Positions 1-9,944 of a DNA stretch of 64,000 nucleotides are shown piece by piece (position 1 is the stretch's first letter; each line of letters begins with the position of its first letter). The stretch is from Microstegium vimineum. Lineage: Eukaryota > Streptophyta > Magnoliopsida > Poales > Poaceae. Below the pieces are notes generated by a model that ran no database searches, had not been told where the DNA came from, and saw nothing but the letters and a program-made list of their open reading frames with translations. The stretch covers positions 23,402,227 through 23,466,226 of the forward strand of contig CM039120.1 of assembly GCA_022036555.1 (NCBI GenBank). Reading direction: 5' to 3'. Both the position numbers and the translations under genes were made by a program.

Positions 1-223
1 AGAGTGCAGTCACGATCTTCTCTAATCGCTCATATCAAGATCACCTTGTTTGTAGCCTAAAGGTTAATAGCGTAGATCTATTTAGTCAGATGCACCCTTT
101 CTCCCTGTGGATAAATAAATTACGATACTCTGGATAATCTCCCGGGTGAAGTGCTCACCGGTATCCGTACGCTTGCGGATTACTTCCAAGTAATTTCTCT
201 GTTTGCTTTAACAAATATCAATA
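1..223 (+). repeat. 3' end of an Athila-like LTR (subfamily A2), 5' part outside window
   Basis: The stretch carries the conserved LTR-end block of Athila-type elements: a GTGAAGTGCT-like word followed by GCTTGCGGAT, ending in AACAAATATCAATA. The same sequence occurs in inverted orientation at 4724 to about 4950, so these are two LTR copies of one subfamily in opposite directions. The last bases read CAATA instead of the CAACA seen at 4724. No internal region follows; the next bases belong to E1. It is therefore probably a solo LTR or a truncated element lying mostly to the left. Confidence 0.7.
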
Positions 224-498
224 GTTTGCATCGTGGTAGTGCGCTGTCAGCGACTGGGGCGTGGCTTCGACAGGCCTATGTGTTAGGACGACTCGCGCCA
301 CTCCCTATCCTCGCGACCTTTCTCGGCTCTCTATGTGTCCTGCTTCTGGTGTGCATGAGACTTCAGCAGACTCGCCATGACAGGACAGGACATTGCCTCC
401 TTTATCTTCCCTGACCACTTCATAAGTTGAGAGGTGGTGGTGGTGGGCCCTCCTGAACGCGAAGTGGCCCGTCCTTGCTGGCTTCGCTCCTTCCTTGG

Positions 499-508
499 TA
501 TATTTAAG
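499..508 (+). promoter_or_regulatory. TATA-like box before the first antisense gene of E1
   Basis: TATATTTAAG lies about 100 bp upstream of the ATG at 605, followed by a C/T-rich leader. The spacing is plausible for a plant core promoter; this is inference from position only. Confidence 0.4.
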
Positions 509-604
509 GTGGAGCGGTGACTTGGTTGATATGCTCTACTTCACTTTCTCACTTCTTTCTCCCTGCTCAAGCCTCGTTTTGCTCAAGTCTCCGTCCGTTA
601 AGTC

Positions 605-1476
605 ATGGACCACGGAAAGCGCCCCATGGAAGGCGGCTCTAACGAGGGGTGTGTGTCCGACCCCTGGGACCTTCGCCGCCGGATGATCAAAACAGGATGG
701 TAGCTGTGTCATCCTTACCAGTTTTTCTTTCTTGTTTGGTTCGCGTACTTATCGAATCACGTCCATTGACCAGGACAATCTTGCTGGCTCACAATGCGTC
801 CCTTCCACCCGACTTTGAGGTGTGGGCGGCGCTTCCTCATGTGCTCGCGTTGACTTATCCAATGCCTGGCACGGGTTCGGGAGCCGCCTTTCATTCGACC
901 ATGAGCTCAGCGGTGCTGAGGCTTATGCCGGTGCTTGATTCACGTAGGTGCCATAGCGTGTTGGAGGAGGTGCTCAGTCGTCCAATGTTGAACCTTCGCC
1001 GAGTTCAGAATACAAAGCTTCTCTGGCGAACGCTCGAGGTTTTCCGCCAGCACCTGCTAGAGTCCGTGCAGGGAGGCTACCGTCTTCATGACCGGTTGGC
1101 CGAGGTCGATGGACGCGTCATGGGTAGATGGCGCTTCTTTTCTTTGGGTTTTGTCTCATTATGATCCGTTTGCTACGTAATTATATTGTTTCCTTCTCGC
1201 AGCGTTGGAGGAGGAGATGCGGGCCCTTCGTTCTGATGCGAACGTGTCCATGACGTCGTTGCTCATGCCGTCTTTCGTGAGGCCGGGGTCGCATTTGCCA
1301 TGGATGAGATCCATTCTAGGACGGATATGGTGGATGTCGCTGGATTCCTACATGGGCAGAGCGTTGATCAGTATGCCAACCTTATCGAACGGCTCTTTGG
1401 CGCAGCGGAGGCCGTTGTCGAGGTCGTGCCTGTGGAGGAAGTCCCGATGGAGCGGCCGAGGGCGGGGGCTCTGTGA
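605..1476 (+). pseudogene. E1 antisense gene 1: coiled-coil protein remnant with intron
   Basis: A short first exon starts at the ATG at 605 (MDHGKRPMEGG...). The main exon is open in the frame that ends at a GTAGAT donor at 1124. An intron of 1124-1202 ends in TTCTCGCAG; joining it gives ...DRLAEVDGRVM-A-LEEEMRALRS, a continuous heptad-like helix. A one-base shift near 1250 then moves to a frame containing VFREAGVAFAMDEI and FLHGQSVDQYANLIERLF, ending with a TGA at 1474-1476. The gene lies antisense to E1. I do not recognise a named domain, and it may be a second antisense ORF or a duplicated tail of gene 2, which also ends in a coiled coil. Frame changes mark it as decayed. Confidence 0.5.
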
Positions 1477-2312
1477 CTGTTTGTTAATTTCTCGTTAAGT
1501 TGGAGACACCGTGCCGGTTAGGGCGTTTTACTTCTCTTGTACGGACCGGGCCTGCTGAGCCCCCCTTTTAAGATTCTGTAAGCGTCATTTTAAAGTTATC
1601 GTTCTCGTTGGTCTTCTCATTTTTCATTTTGGTATTTTGATCATGCGTTGGGGTCGCCTTCCTGTGGCTTCCGTTTATCTTCCTCGCATTCCCCATGATT
1701 TGGGATGTGGAAGTGAGCGGCCTAGTGTCTTTCCTCGATGGACGAGACCGAGCGCTCGGCTAGTTGCAATCGGGTAGTTTAGGGGGGGCTCCCGGGTCCT
1801 CATCCGTGGAGGCTCGCATCGGCATAGTTCCATCGAGGACCGACCTCTGTTCTCTATAGTCGATACTTATAGTACCCGGATCCATTCGTTGGGAGCCGAG
1901 AGCCCGATGCCACCCCTCGAGGGGTCTACCACGTATTCTGTTATCTGTTGAAGCCTAAACATATCTACTAAGCATATTCGACGTGAAGACGTCTACGTTC
2001 TGGCTGCTAGGGCCCGCTTAGCAGCGTCCCTCACTCTTTGCTCGGTCGGGGAGGCTGTCGAACCCGTGGTGGTGGGCCAACCCACGACCCCTCGGCCTTT
2101 TCTGTCTTACCGGGTTCCCCTTGCTAGGCCCGCACTATTGGCGGCCCGCTAGGTTTCAGACATATAAGCATAGTGAGCCGGATGAGTTGTCGTTTGCTGC
2201 AAAAATTTTCCACCACTACCGCCCCTGCGCTCTAGATAGAGGAAATACAGTGAATTGAAAATTTTCCTTGTGCGAGCTCGCTTACCGGCTGTTCTAACCT
2301 CTTTCGCCGACC
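1477..2312. other. Non-coding spacer between the two E1 antisense genes
   Basis: GC-rich sequence without a convincing ORF. It presumably holds the 3' UTR of gene 1 and the promoter of gene 2. Apart from a TATA-like word at 2163 I see no repeat or RNA gene. Confidence 0.5.
2163..2168 (+). promoter_or_regulatory. TATA-like box before the second antisense gene of E1
   Basis: TATAAG lies about 145 bp upstream of the ATG at 2313. Supported only by its position before a coding exon. Confidence 0.35.
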
Positions 2313-4723
2313 ATGGCGCCTTGGCTGCGCTCCGTTGTGTCCCTCGCTCAGCTGCAGGAATTGGTGCAGGAGGGAAGTCTTCCTCCTTCTAACCTGTCCT
2401 GGTGGTTGCTGCCCGAAGACGACCTCTTTCCTAGCCCGCCCCAGGGTTATGTTGTTTCCTTCGTCGGGTTCCATCAGTGTGGGTTGGGCGCGCCTCCGCA
2501 TTCTTTCCTCTGAGGTTTGCTTGATTATTATAAACTTGAGCTTCATCACCTTAACCCCAACGGTGTCCAACAGATCTCGACCTTCATGGCTTTCTGTGAG
2601 GGGTATTTGGGGATCGAGCCTCATTTCAATCTATGGCGACGGTTATTCTCTATGGATCTCATAAAAGGTCAGCCCATGGGTTGCGCTGGCATAAAGTCCA
2701 GGCCCAAGCGCGCAGGAGAATTCATCCATGCACCTACCCGGTCAGCGAACAAGGGCTGGCATACGTCGTGGTTCTATCTCCTCAACGATGAGAGTGCTCC
2801 TTTCCCTCGCTATACTGGGATGCCCCTCACCTCCCGGTTCCCCACCTTTTATCATAGGATAGAGGACAAGGACCTGAAGCGGCTTGAGAGCGCTTCTAGT
2901 GCATTTGCGCTAGCGAGTGCTGATGCTATTCCAGATGGAGGAAAACGCGACCCTCGATTGGACGGTGACTGCTCTTGAGGTGGCGGACGTGGACGCCATG
3001 ACGGCGCGCGTTCGGCTCGTCATCGGGGAGACCGACGTCTCCTATCCCGTCGATGCCATCCCTCGGATGCTTCCTGATCCAGCCACGACGTCTTTGGTAT
3101 TCTTTGCTTCCACTTCCTTTCCCCTTGTTGGAGTACTACCCTTTTTGCTTCTCTTGCTATTGACTGATTGTGGCGTAATCTTGGTAGGTTGGTCGGGTAG
3201 ACGTCCGCCCCAGTTGCCCTCCTCTTCTGACCGCCGTGTCAAGGCGTGCGAACAAAGAGCAAAACGAGGAGGGCCAGACGCGAAAAGCACATCGGAGCGC
3301 CCATCACATTCGGAATGAGGACAAGAAGAGAAGGGAGGAGAAGGGGAGGAGGTTTTGTCAACGTTAGAGGACACCAACAAGGATGATGATTCATCAGGCT
3401 CAGAGGACCCCTCTTCTCATGAGGTGGGATGCCCATCATCGTAGCCCATACCTTCAGGATCCCCACCGGACGCCAGCCCCTCCGAGGCGGCGGGGGTTTC
3501 TGGTGACGTCGCCACACCTCCCCCGGCGCCCATGCCGACCGGCTTTGCTTCATCTCTGGCCACGCCTTCATCTAGCGGCGCCCCTACGGCTATGTCTTTT
3601 CCAATCGCGCCGCCCTCCGAGGATGCCCCTGCTACAGTGCGGTGGGATGCCTCCGGGCCCGTAGTCGTGGCGCGAGCACATAGTATGGGTCACAAGGTGC
3701 CACTGGCTTTGCAGGCCGCATCCTCTTCCCACTAGCGCAAATCATCTCTCTTGGGGACGGTGTTGTCGGGTGCCCAGCCAAAGCGTCTTACGACTGCTCC
3801 GAGGTAGGCTCGGCCCGGTTTATTTTGTTCTCTGGAATTCCCGCGTTGCCTGTCTCACCTTGCTTTTTTCTCTAGTCGGAGTGTTGCCTCCTGGTCCTGG
3901 CCCCGACGAAGAGGTTGGCGGCCTTGCGTCCCCAGAACCTGCCCGGGGGTGCAAGGACTTCCTTGCCCGGCATGGCCGTGGTTGCGTCTCCGACCGGTGC
4001 GGGGGGTGGGGACGTCGTTGTTGTCTCGTCTGGAGCCGGTGCTTTCGACGTTGGTTCTTCCTCGGCGGGACCTCTTTCCTCAGTGGTTGTTTCGATGATG
4101 GTTCCGCCATTGCCCTCATCGTCGAACCCTGGCGTTGTCCCCCCGGTCTCCGAGGTTATGGTCCGTATTGCGGCTTCGTCCTCGCCCGAGCTCGGTACGG
4201 GGGTCGAGACGGCTCCTGCCCCCACGGCGGCGCCAGAGTCAATTGAAGTCCTTCCTATTTTATGATTGGCCCCAGGGGAGGTGGTTGTGGGGCCTCGGAG
4301 CCAGCCTAGCCCCCCTATTCTGTGGACTCGACGGGGCGGCTCTGACATCGTGTTTGCTCTGGACTATCGAGTCGGAAGTTCCCATCGGCAGGCAGTCCTT
4401 CAAGGCGCTCAGGACCTGAGGTGGGCTTGCAATGAACTAATCGACCCGAACATGGAGGTGGTTCATTTAGACTTTTGATTTGGTCATGTTTCAGTGTCCC
4501 AAGACATATCCTCATGCTTCTTTTTCCTGCACGCAATATGCGAGCACAGCGCCCTTAAGTCGGCTTTTATCCGCAGCGATGCCGGAGTATGGCGGGCTGC
4601 TGCGGAGGCCGACCAGCGGATTGCCACCATGGAGACCGAGTTGGCCGAGGCTCGAGAGTATGCTCGTAGCGCATGCTTGGTCGAGCAGGGCATGCATCAG
4701 AAGTATGAGGCCCAGGTGGCTAC
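2313..4723 (+). pseudogene. E1 antisense gene 2, 5' part: Transposase_28-like ('putative gypsy type transposon') protein
   Basis: Begins at ATG 2313 (MAPWLRSVV). Residues about 1-210 resemble the Transposase_28 family of plant antisense ORFs, with a hydrophobic block near DYYKLELHHLNPN and CEGYLGIEPHFNLWRRLF. The frame is broken by one in-frame TGA at 2511-2513 and shifts again near 2930. Later exons encode a Pro/Ser/Ala-rich linker (about 3400-3735 and 3890-4265), a short globular exon (4266-4478) and the start of a coiled coil (about 4500-4723; EADQRIATMETELAEAREYA). The coil is interrupted by the A2 LTR at 4724 and resumes in frame at 7451. The function of the family is unknown; the gene runs antisense to E1. 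Exon limits are approximate. Confidence 0.6.
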
Positions 4724-7450
4724 TGTTGATATTTGTTAACGCAAATAGAAGAATCACTGGGAAGTAATCCACAAGCGCATGGATACCGGTGAGCACTTCA
4801 CCCGGGAGGTTATCCAGAGTATAGTAATTTGTTTTTCCACAGGGAGAAAGTATGCATTTGACTAACCAAATCTATTGCTATTATCCTTTAGGCTACAAAC
4901 AAGGTGATTTTGATATGAGTGATATAGAGAAGACCGCGACAACACTCTCATTCTAGTCTAAGCAAGATATGCGTTATATTCTATTGGGGAGAACCGTCGA
5001 GATAAGAGACACCATAGAGGATCCTTAGCACGCGTCTTATAAACCCTGCCGATCCTTCTAACAGGATTGTGGAATCCAAAGGTATCTATGGAATTGTCAC
5101 GTTCCGAGATACTACCAAAGTCCGGCTAGATAGGGATATCTATGAGTACCTTAGCCCAAACACCACGTTTACGTTAGAGACGATTACCCTACTCTCTACG
5201 CGAAGAGAATAAAGGAAACTCACAAACCAATGAATAATAAAACAGAGAACTTACTAGAATTAGGAGTCAAAATACCGAAGAAATCCTAGGAGCAAGCCTC
5301 GGGTTAGGAGACTTGATCCCGTAGGTTGTTGACGGTCGTTAAGTATCAATTTCTATATGTCAACAAGAGATTAAAAAGGACTTAATTGAATCACCACCAT
5401 AGACTTAGGGGGTCCAACTGACAGATTTCCACAAGTTTTGGTGAGTTTATGTTTTTACATGGAGTTATCAGAAAAAGAGCAAAGGAAGGTCCACATGTCA
5501 TGTTTACATAGAGAGAAAGGACGTCCGCACGATCAAGAATACTAAGAAAGACTCTAGAAGAGACTGGACCAAGCCGGAGGCCGAGAGGGCCCACACCCAG
5601 GGAGCCCGCGTTTGGGTTTGGGGCGGCCGCCCTACCTTGGTGACCAATCACCTTCCACTTCACGAATCATGCCTAACCGCCTTTGAGGATGAATCTAAAC
5701 CACTCGCTTGAGGTCGGTTTGATCCGAGGGTCCACGTTCATTTGAGGGGGCTATATAAGCAAGGCCCTGCCACCCCTGAGGAAGAGGAGAAATCATTATT
5801 AGAGGAAGCCATCAAAGCTAGGGTTTCATATCCCTCTCTCCACCAGAGAATTAGAATAGCTACTCCCAATTCCTTCAAGTTCTATAGGATTGATTAGAAT
5901 GATTTAGAGAAGTAGAGCATCGCGCTCTGGATTTCGGATCGTCGTCATAAAGATTGATATTATTAATATCATTATGTTTCTATTTATTATGTTCTTAGTT
6001 TGTTCTAGTTCTATACTTGATATAGTTATGATTGATAATGAGTTTATGTATGAGTTTGCAAAGCGCTTAGCTCTTACCTCGAGGGAGTTAGGTGGTAGAT
6101 CACATGTAAGCATGTTCTTAGATGCTATTTACCTGCAAATGAATCCTATTGGCCGGGTCATGTGGTAGTTCGTGGAAGTGACAGTTCCATTGATTCTTAT
6201 ATACTCCACCCCCGGTTGGTAGGACAGGCAGAATTGGTATTGCGGAGTAAGTCTTGCTATGTTCTGGCTTTCTTTAGCGATGTTCCTTATACATAGATGA
6301 AGATACCTTTATTGCTATATACGATTGTATATGTGCTAGAGTAGATTATGACTTAATAGATTAGAATACACTTAGAAGTTATTCTCCTACTAATCCGACG
6401 TCACCTTACATTTATATGGAGTAGTCTATCTCTAATCTCTATGTTATTTATCTTTGAGCTTACACTTCAATATCTTTATTATTATTATGGCTTACCCCCT
6501 GCCGAAGCAAGTGACTATGTGATTGATTTTCTCATAAGTAATCATGCTCTGCAAGTCTATCTCTAGTCTTAAACCCTTGTTAGTTCATACCACCAATGTT
6601 TTGCTTTTCCTTTAGCAAAATTATAAATAAATGATACCTGGAATTACTTCCTCGTGAAGTGCTACAATTGGTATTTTATCTGTGCGCTTGCGGATAGAAT
6701 AAATATATTTTATAAAGAGCCTTTACATTCATAAATACCACTGCACATTTCTAGCGCCATGCTGGGGATGACAACCCAATATTCAAAGTGGTCTTAAGAA
6801 ATGTCAACACAGGTACAAACCGAAGAGGAGACACCGACAGGCCGGGCTTCCTCCAATGCACACCTCCACTCTAACTCTCTCGATCTAGAAGAGTAGACTC
6901 TAATATCACATAGAAACTAAGGATAGTTTCTCTGAATATTAAGCCCTAGAGAATAGATCCATAAGGGATCCTCTCTGGAAAATATGTAAATGAATAATGG
7001 ATTGCCTCTAGCCAGGGGGTAGGGGTCCTCCTTATATATCTCCCTCAAATGAACGTCAGCCATCGGAGCAAACCGACCTTAATGGAGGGGTTAGATTGAT
7101 CCTCAAAGGCGGTGGAACCCTAATCCTATGATTTGTCCTCAGCCTGGGTCAGCCGCCCTAGGGGGGAGGGCGCCCACCCTACCCTGCTGACAGGTGGGCC
7201 CCTCCTTCTCGGGGGTTGGTTCTGGAGTCTTCTAGATTGCTCTTTTTCGTACAGAGGTGTTATGTGTCTACGTAATCCTTACTTGTGGGCCTCTTTTGCG
7301 ATTTTGCAGTTGTCTCCCTGCAGAAACAGATAAACACCAAAACTTGTGGAATTTTGTTAGTTAAAACCCTATGTCTAGGTGGAGTGTTGCAGATGTATCC
7401 CTTCTCATGCTTAGTTGACACTTAAAATTGATACTTAAGGAGTGTCAACA
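4724..7450 (-). mobile_element. A2: Athila-like solo LTR (reverse), itself split by A3
   Basis: The outer ends are TGTTGATATTTG and GAGTGTCAACA. Flanks are GCTAC (4719-4723) and GCCAC (7451-7455), a 5-bp target duplication with one mismatch. The reverse LTR consists of 4724-5326 plus 6815-7450, about 1.24 kb without A3. It carries the conserved LTR-end block in reverse near 4745-4830 and a reverse TATA word at 7031-7038. There is no internal region, so it is a solo LTR. It was inserted into the coiled-coil exon of E1 antisense gene 2. Confidence 0.7.
5327..6809 (+). mobile_element. A3: Athila-like solo LTR (forward) nested in A2
   Basis: Ends are TGTTGACGG and ATGTCAACA. Flanks are TAGGT (5322-5326) and CAGGT (6810-6814), a target duplication with one mismatch. 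A TATA box (TATATAA, 5752-5758) and the forward LTR-end block (GTGAAGTGCTAC ... GCGCTTGCGGAT, about 6655-6695) show forward orientation. Near 6750-6775 the LTR contains TAGCGCCATGCTGGGGATGA, similar to the tRNA-Asp primer-binding site, but here it lies inside the LTR end and not after it. Confidence 0.7.
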
Positions 7451-8274
7451 GCCACTCGCAAGATTGTTGAAAAAAGGTTGGAGGAGTCCGAGGAGCTTGT
7501 GCGGCGCCTAGGGCATGCTCGGGAATTGGCTCAGAGTCGGGCAGAGGTGGAGAAGAAAAATTGTCGCCAGGCGGAGAGGAAAGGGACAAGCACCGGGACA
7601 ATATCGACGTCCAGAATGCTGAGTTGCAACGGGAGCGGGCGGATGTCAGACGACGACGCGGCCACAGCCCGGGCGGCCCGGACTCAGTTGCTCGCGGAGG
7701 TCGCTGAGCGCACTGCTCGTCTTACGGAGGAGCTGAATGGTAAGCATTTCTCGGAAATGTAATTGTTTGTGTTGTCCTTTCCCGGGTCGACTGGTCCTTC
7801 TGTGGCTTCCAGATGTCAAAGGTCACCTGGGCTCTCTGACTGCTAACGAGGAGCAGCTTCAAAAGGAGGTCGATGAGGACAGGGCGCTTGCGGTGGAATC
7901 TTCTGGTTCACGGGCGAGGCTCGAGAGGGCTTTGACCTCTGTTTTTCAGGATCTTCAGGTGCCCATTGACCTCGAAGGCTCCCTTGAGGTGGTCGTTTCC
8001 AGCTTGCCCGCCCAGGTTGACGAATTTGTTAGGGCGGGGGGTAAGGTGGGGTGCACTGCGGTCTGTGTCCATCATGCGTTTCCATTACCTTGAGCTAGGT
8101 TACCTAGCGATGGGTCTGGGATGCTGCCCTGGGATCACCCCCTTGCAAGCGGCCGAGCTTGAGAGGGAGATGCAGCCCGTCGCGGCTGGCATGATTCAGA
8201 CACTGGAAGATGAGGCTTCCAGTGAAGAAGACGACGATGCCCCTGGACCTTCCGAACAGGCTCCAGAAACCTGA
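7451..8274 (+). pseudogene. E1 antisense gene 2, 3' part: coiled-coil C-terminus
   Basis: Continues the coil broken at 4723. Without A2 and one copy of the target duplication, the frame reads across the junction (QVA/TRKIVEKRL). Exon to 7739, GTAAG donor at 7740, acceptor CTTCCAG before 7813; the next exon reads DVKGHLGSLTANEEQLQKE and ends at the GTAAGG donor at 8041; a last exon begins near 8150 and ends in an acidic tail (EDEASSEEDDDAPGPSE) with a TGA at 8272-8274. The pattern of coiled coil plus acidic tail matches the C-terminus of the antisense gene in G2. A shift near 7570-7630 disturbs the first exon. The coil suggests oligomerisation; no enzyme motif is visible. Confidence 0.6.
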
Positions 8275-8429
8275 ACATAACCCCTTGGTCCTTTTGCTAT
8301 TTGTGACCGCGCTAGACTAGCTGTCGTGAACTCTCGGATGTATTTGCTTAATTTTCATTGCGTGCTGGACATCTTGAGTTTCTCGCGTCCCATGTAGCCC
8401 CCAGGTAAAGGGCTTCTTTGTGCGGTGCT

Positions 8430-9928
8430 TGTTGGTATTTCTTATGACTATTGGATAAATCCGCAAGCGCACAGATTCTACCGATGTAGCACTTCACCGG
8501 GAGTATTCCAGGTATCGTATTTTCCTCAGGGAACGATAGTGATCTAACTAGGATTAAAGATATGTCCTATGATGAATCAAGGGAGACTATGATAACTGGG
8601 TTGAGAGGTTCTATGTAGCAAAGATATCTAACAAGGAAAAGCTGGTTATACTGGCTTTATCAGCCCTTCTCTTGCAGGAGGCGATGGGATAGATCAGAAA
8701 GAGGGCAAAACTCTAACCGGACCGTGCCATCATGTTTTATTGAGGCCTTACCTTTTAAGAACTTATCTGACACATGTGGTGGAATACGAAGACTAGATAG
8801 ATCTGTCACCTTCTACTAGCATCCACAAACAATCCGCGCGATAAGCGGTTTACAAAGGCAATATCTAGTCTAGACACCACGTCTAAACTATTCTTACTAC
8901 TTTAACCCTACGTTATGACTAAAGCACTCTACTTAAAGTAAAGCGATGAACAAGCGTGAAAAGGTGTATAACAGCTAAACCAGATTTAGAATATTAATTG
9001 CTATAAAGAACTCGGATGTATCACTTACAAGTGCTAAACTTACAAGAGGATCGCATCCGCTGAGGTAGAGCTCTGGAGAAGATTCCCGAGAGATCTGGGG
9101 CTTTCTCTAGAAGACTTCCCTCACTCTCCTCCAACTAGCATAGTACTACTACTCAGGAGTAGTTTCTCCAATGAGGCATGAGTGAGAGTGAGGGCCTAGG
9201 GGGTCTATTTATAGCTAGAGGTGGAGTAGGGGCTACTCCAGTGACACGTCAGTGATCCGCACCACCTCCATCAGCCACCGTAGGATGAAACCGTCATTGT
9301 AACCGTCTTAAATCAACGGAGGAGATGAAGTGGATGCATGGCGGCATGCATGAAGTCGGTGGGAGCTGGAACCAGCATATGGTGATTCGGCCGAACCCTA
9401 TGGCAGGTGGGCCCTACCACTTTTCTTCTAGAAGTTGACCCCACTGGTCAGGGGGGCTGTGGGTGGTCTCTGGCCCCACCTAGGCATTCGGCCGAATGCT
9501 TTTTTGTGGCCAAATGGGCTCATCTTTTGCAGGTGGCTTCTAGACGTAATGCCCATCATGATGGTGTATGCCTTGTGCACATTTGCCATACTTGGAAATA
9601 TGTCATGTTGGGCCTATGGATCCTTGTGCTGTGAACCATTAAGAGGTGAATATACTTGGATCCAAGGGTAGAGAGTATTCTTGAGGGTGTTACATGGATC
9701 ATGGGGCTAAGGATGCCAAGTGGGTCCATAGGGTGGTTGGCTGACCCCCTAAGTGGGCCCACTGGCTCCCAAAAGACCTCATTTGTCATTACCTGCATCA
9801 AATAGTCATGGGACATGTGGAACTAGTTATTGGGTAAATTATGTTCATGCTATTCTTGTTTTCCTTTGAATATGAGGATGTTGACGGTGTTTTGATGGTG
9901 ATAAAATAGCTTGTAATTACCGTCAACA
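8430..9928 (-). repeat. 3' LTR of LARD
   Basis: 1499 bp, in reverse orientation, from TGTTGGTATTTC to ACCGTCAACA. Contains TATAAATAG on the minus strand (9205-9213), the conserved LTR-end block, and two copies of the palindrome TTCGGCCGAA (9386-9395, 9487-9496). Confidence 0.9.
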
Positions 9929-9944
9929 AGATCCCCCATACTTA
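9929..9944 (-). other. Polypurine tract of LARD
   Basis: On the minus strand TAAGTATGGGGGATCT directly precedes the 3' LTR start. This is the expected place of the plus-strand primer. Confidence 0.75.

Noticed and set aside
3770..4348. Overlapping 158-codon frames on both strands
   Set aside because: GC-rich alternative frames over the linker exon of E1 antisense gene 2; the 3915-4265 frame fits the linker best.
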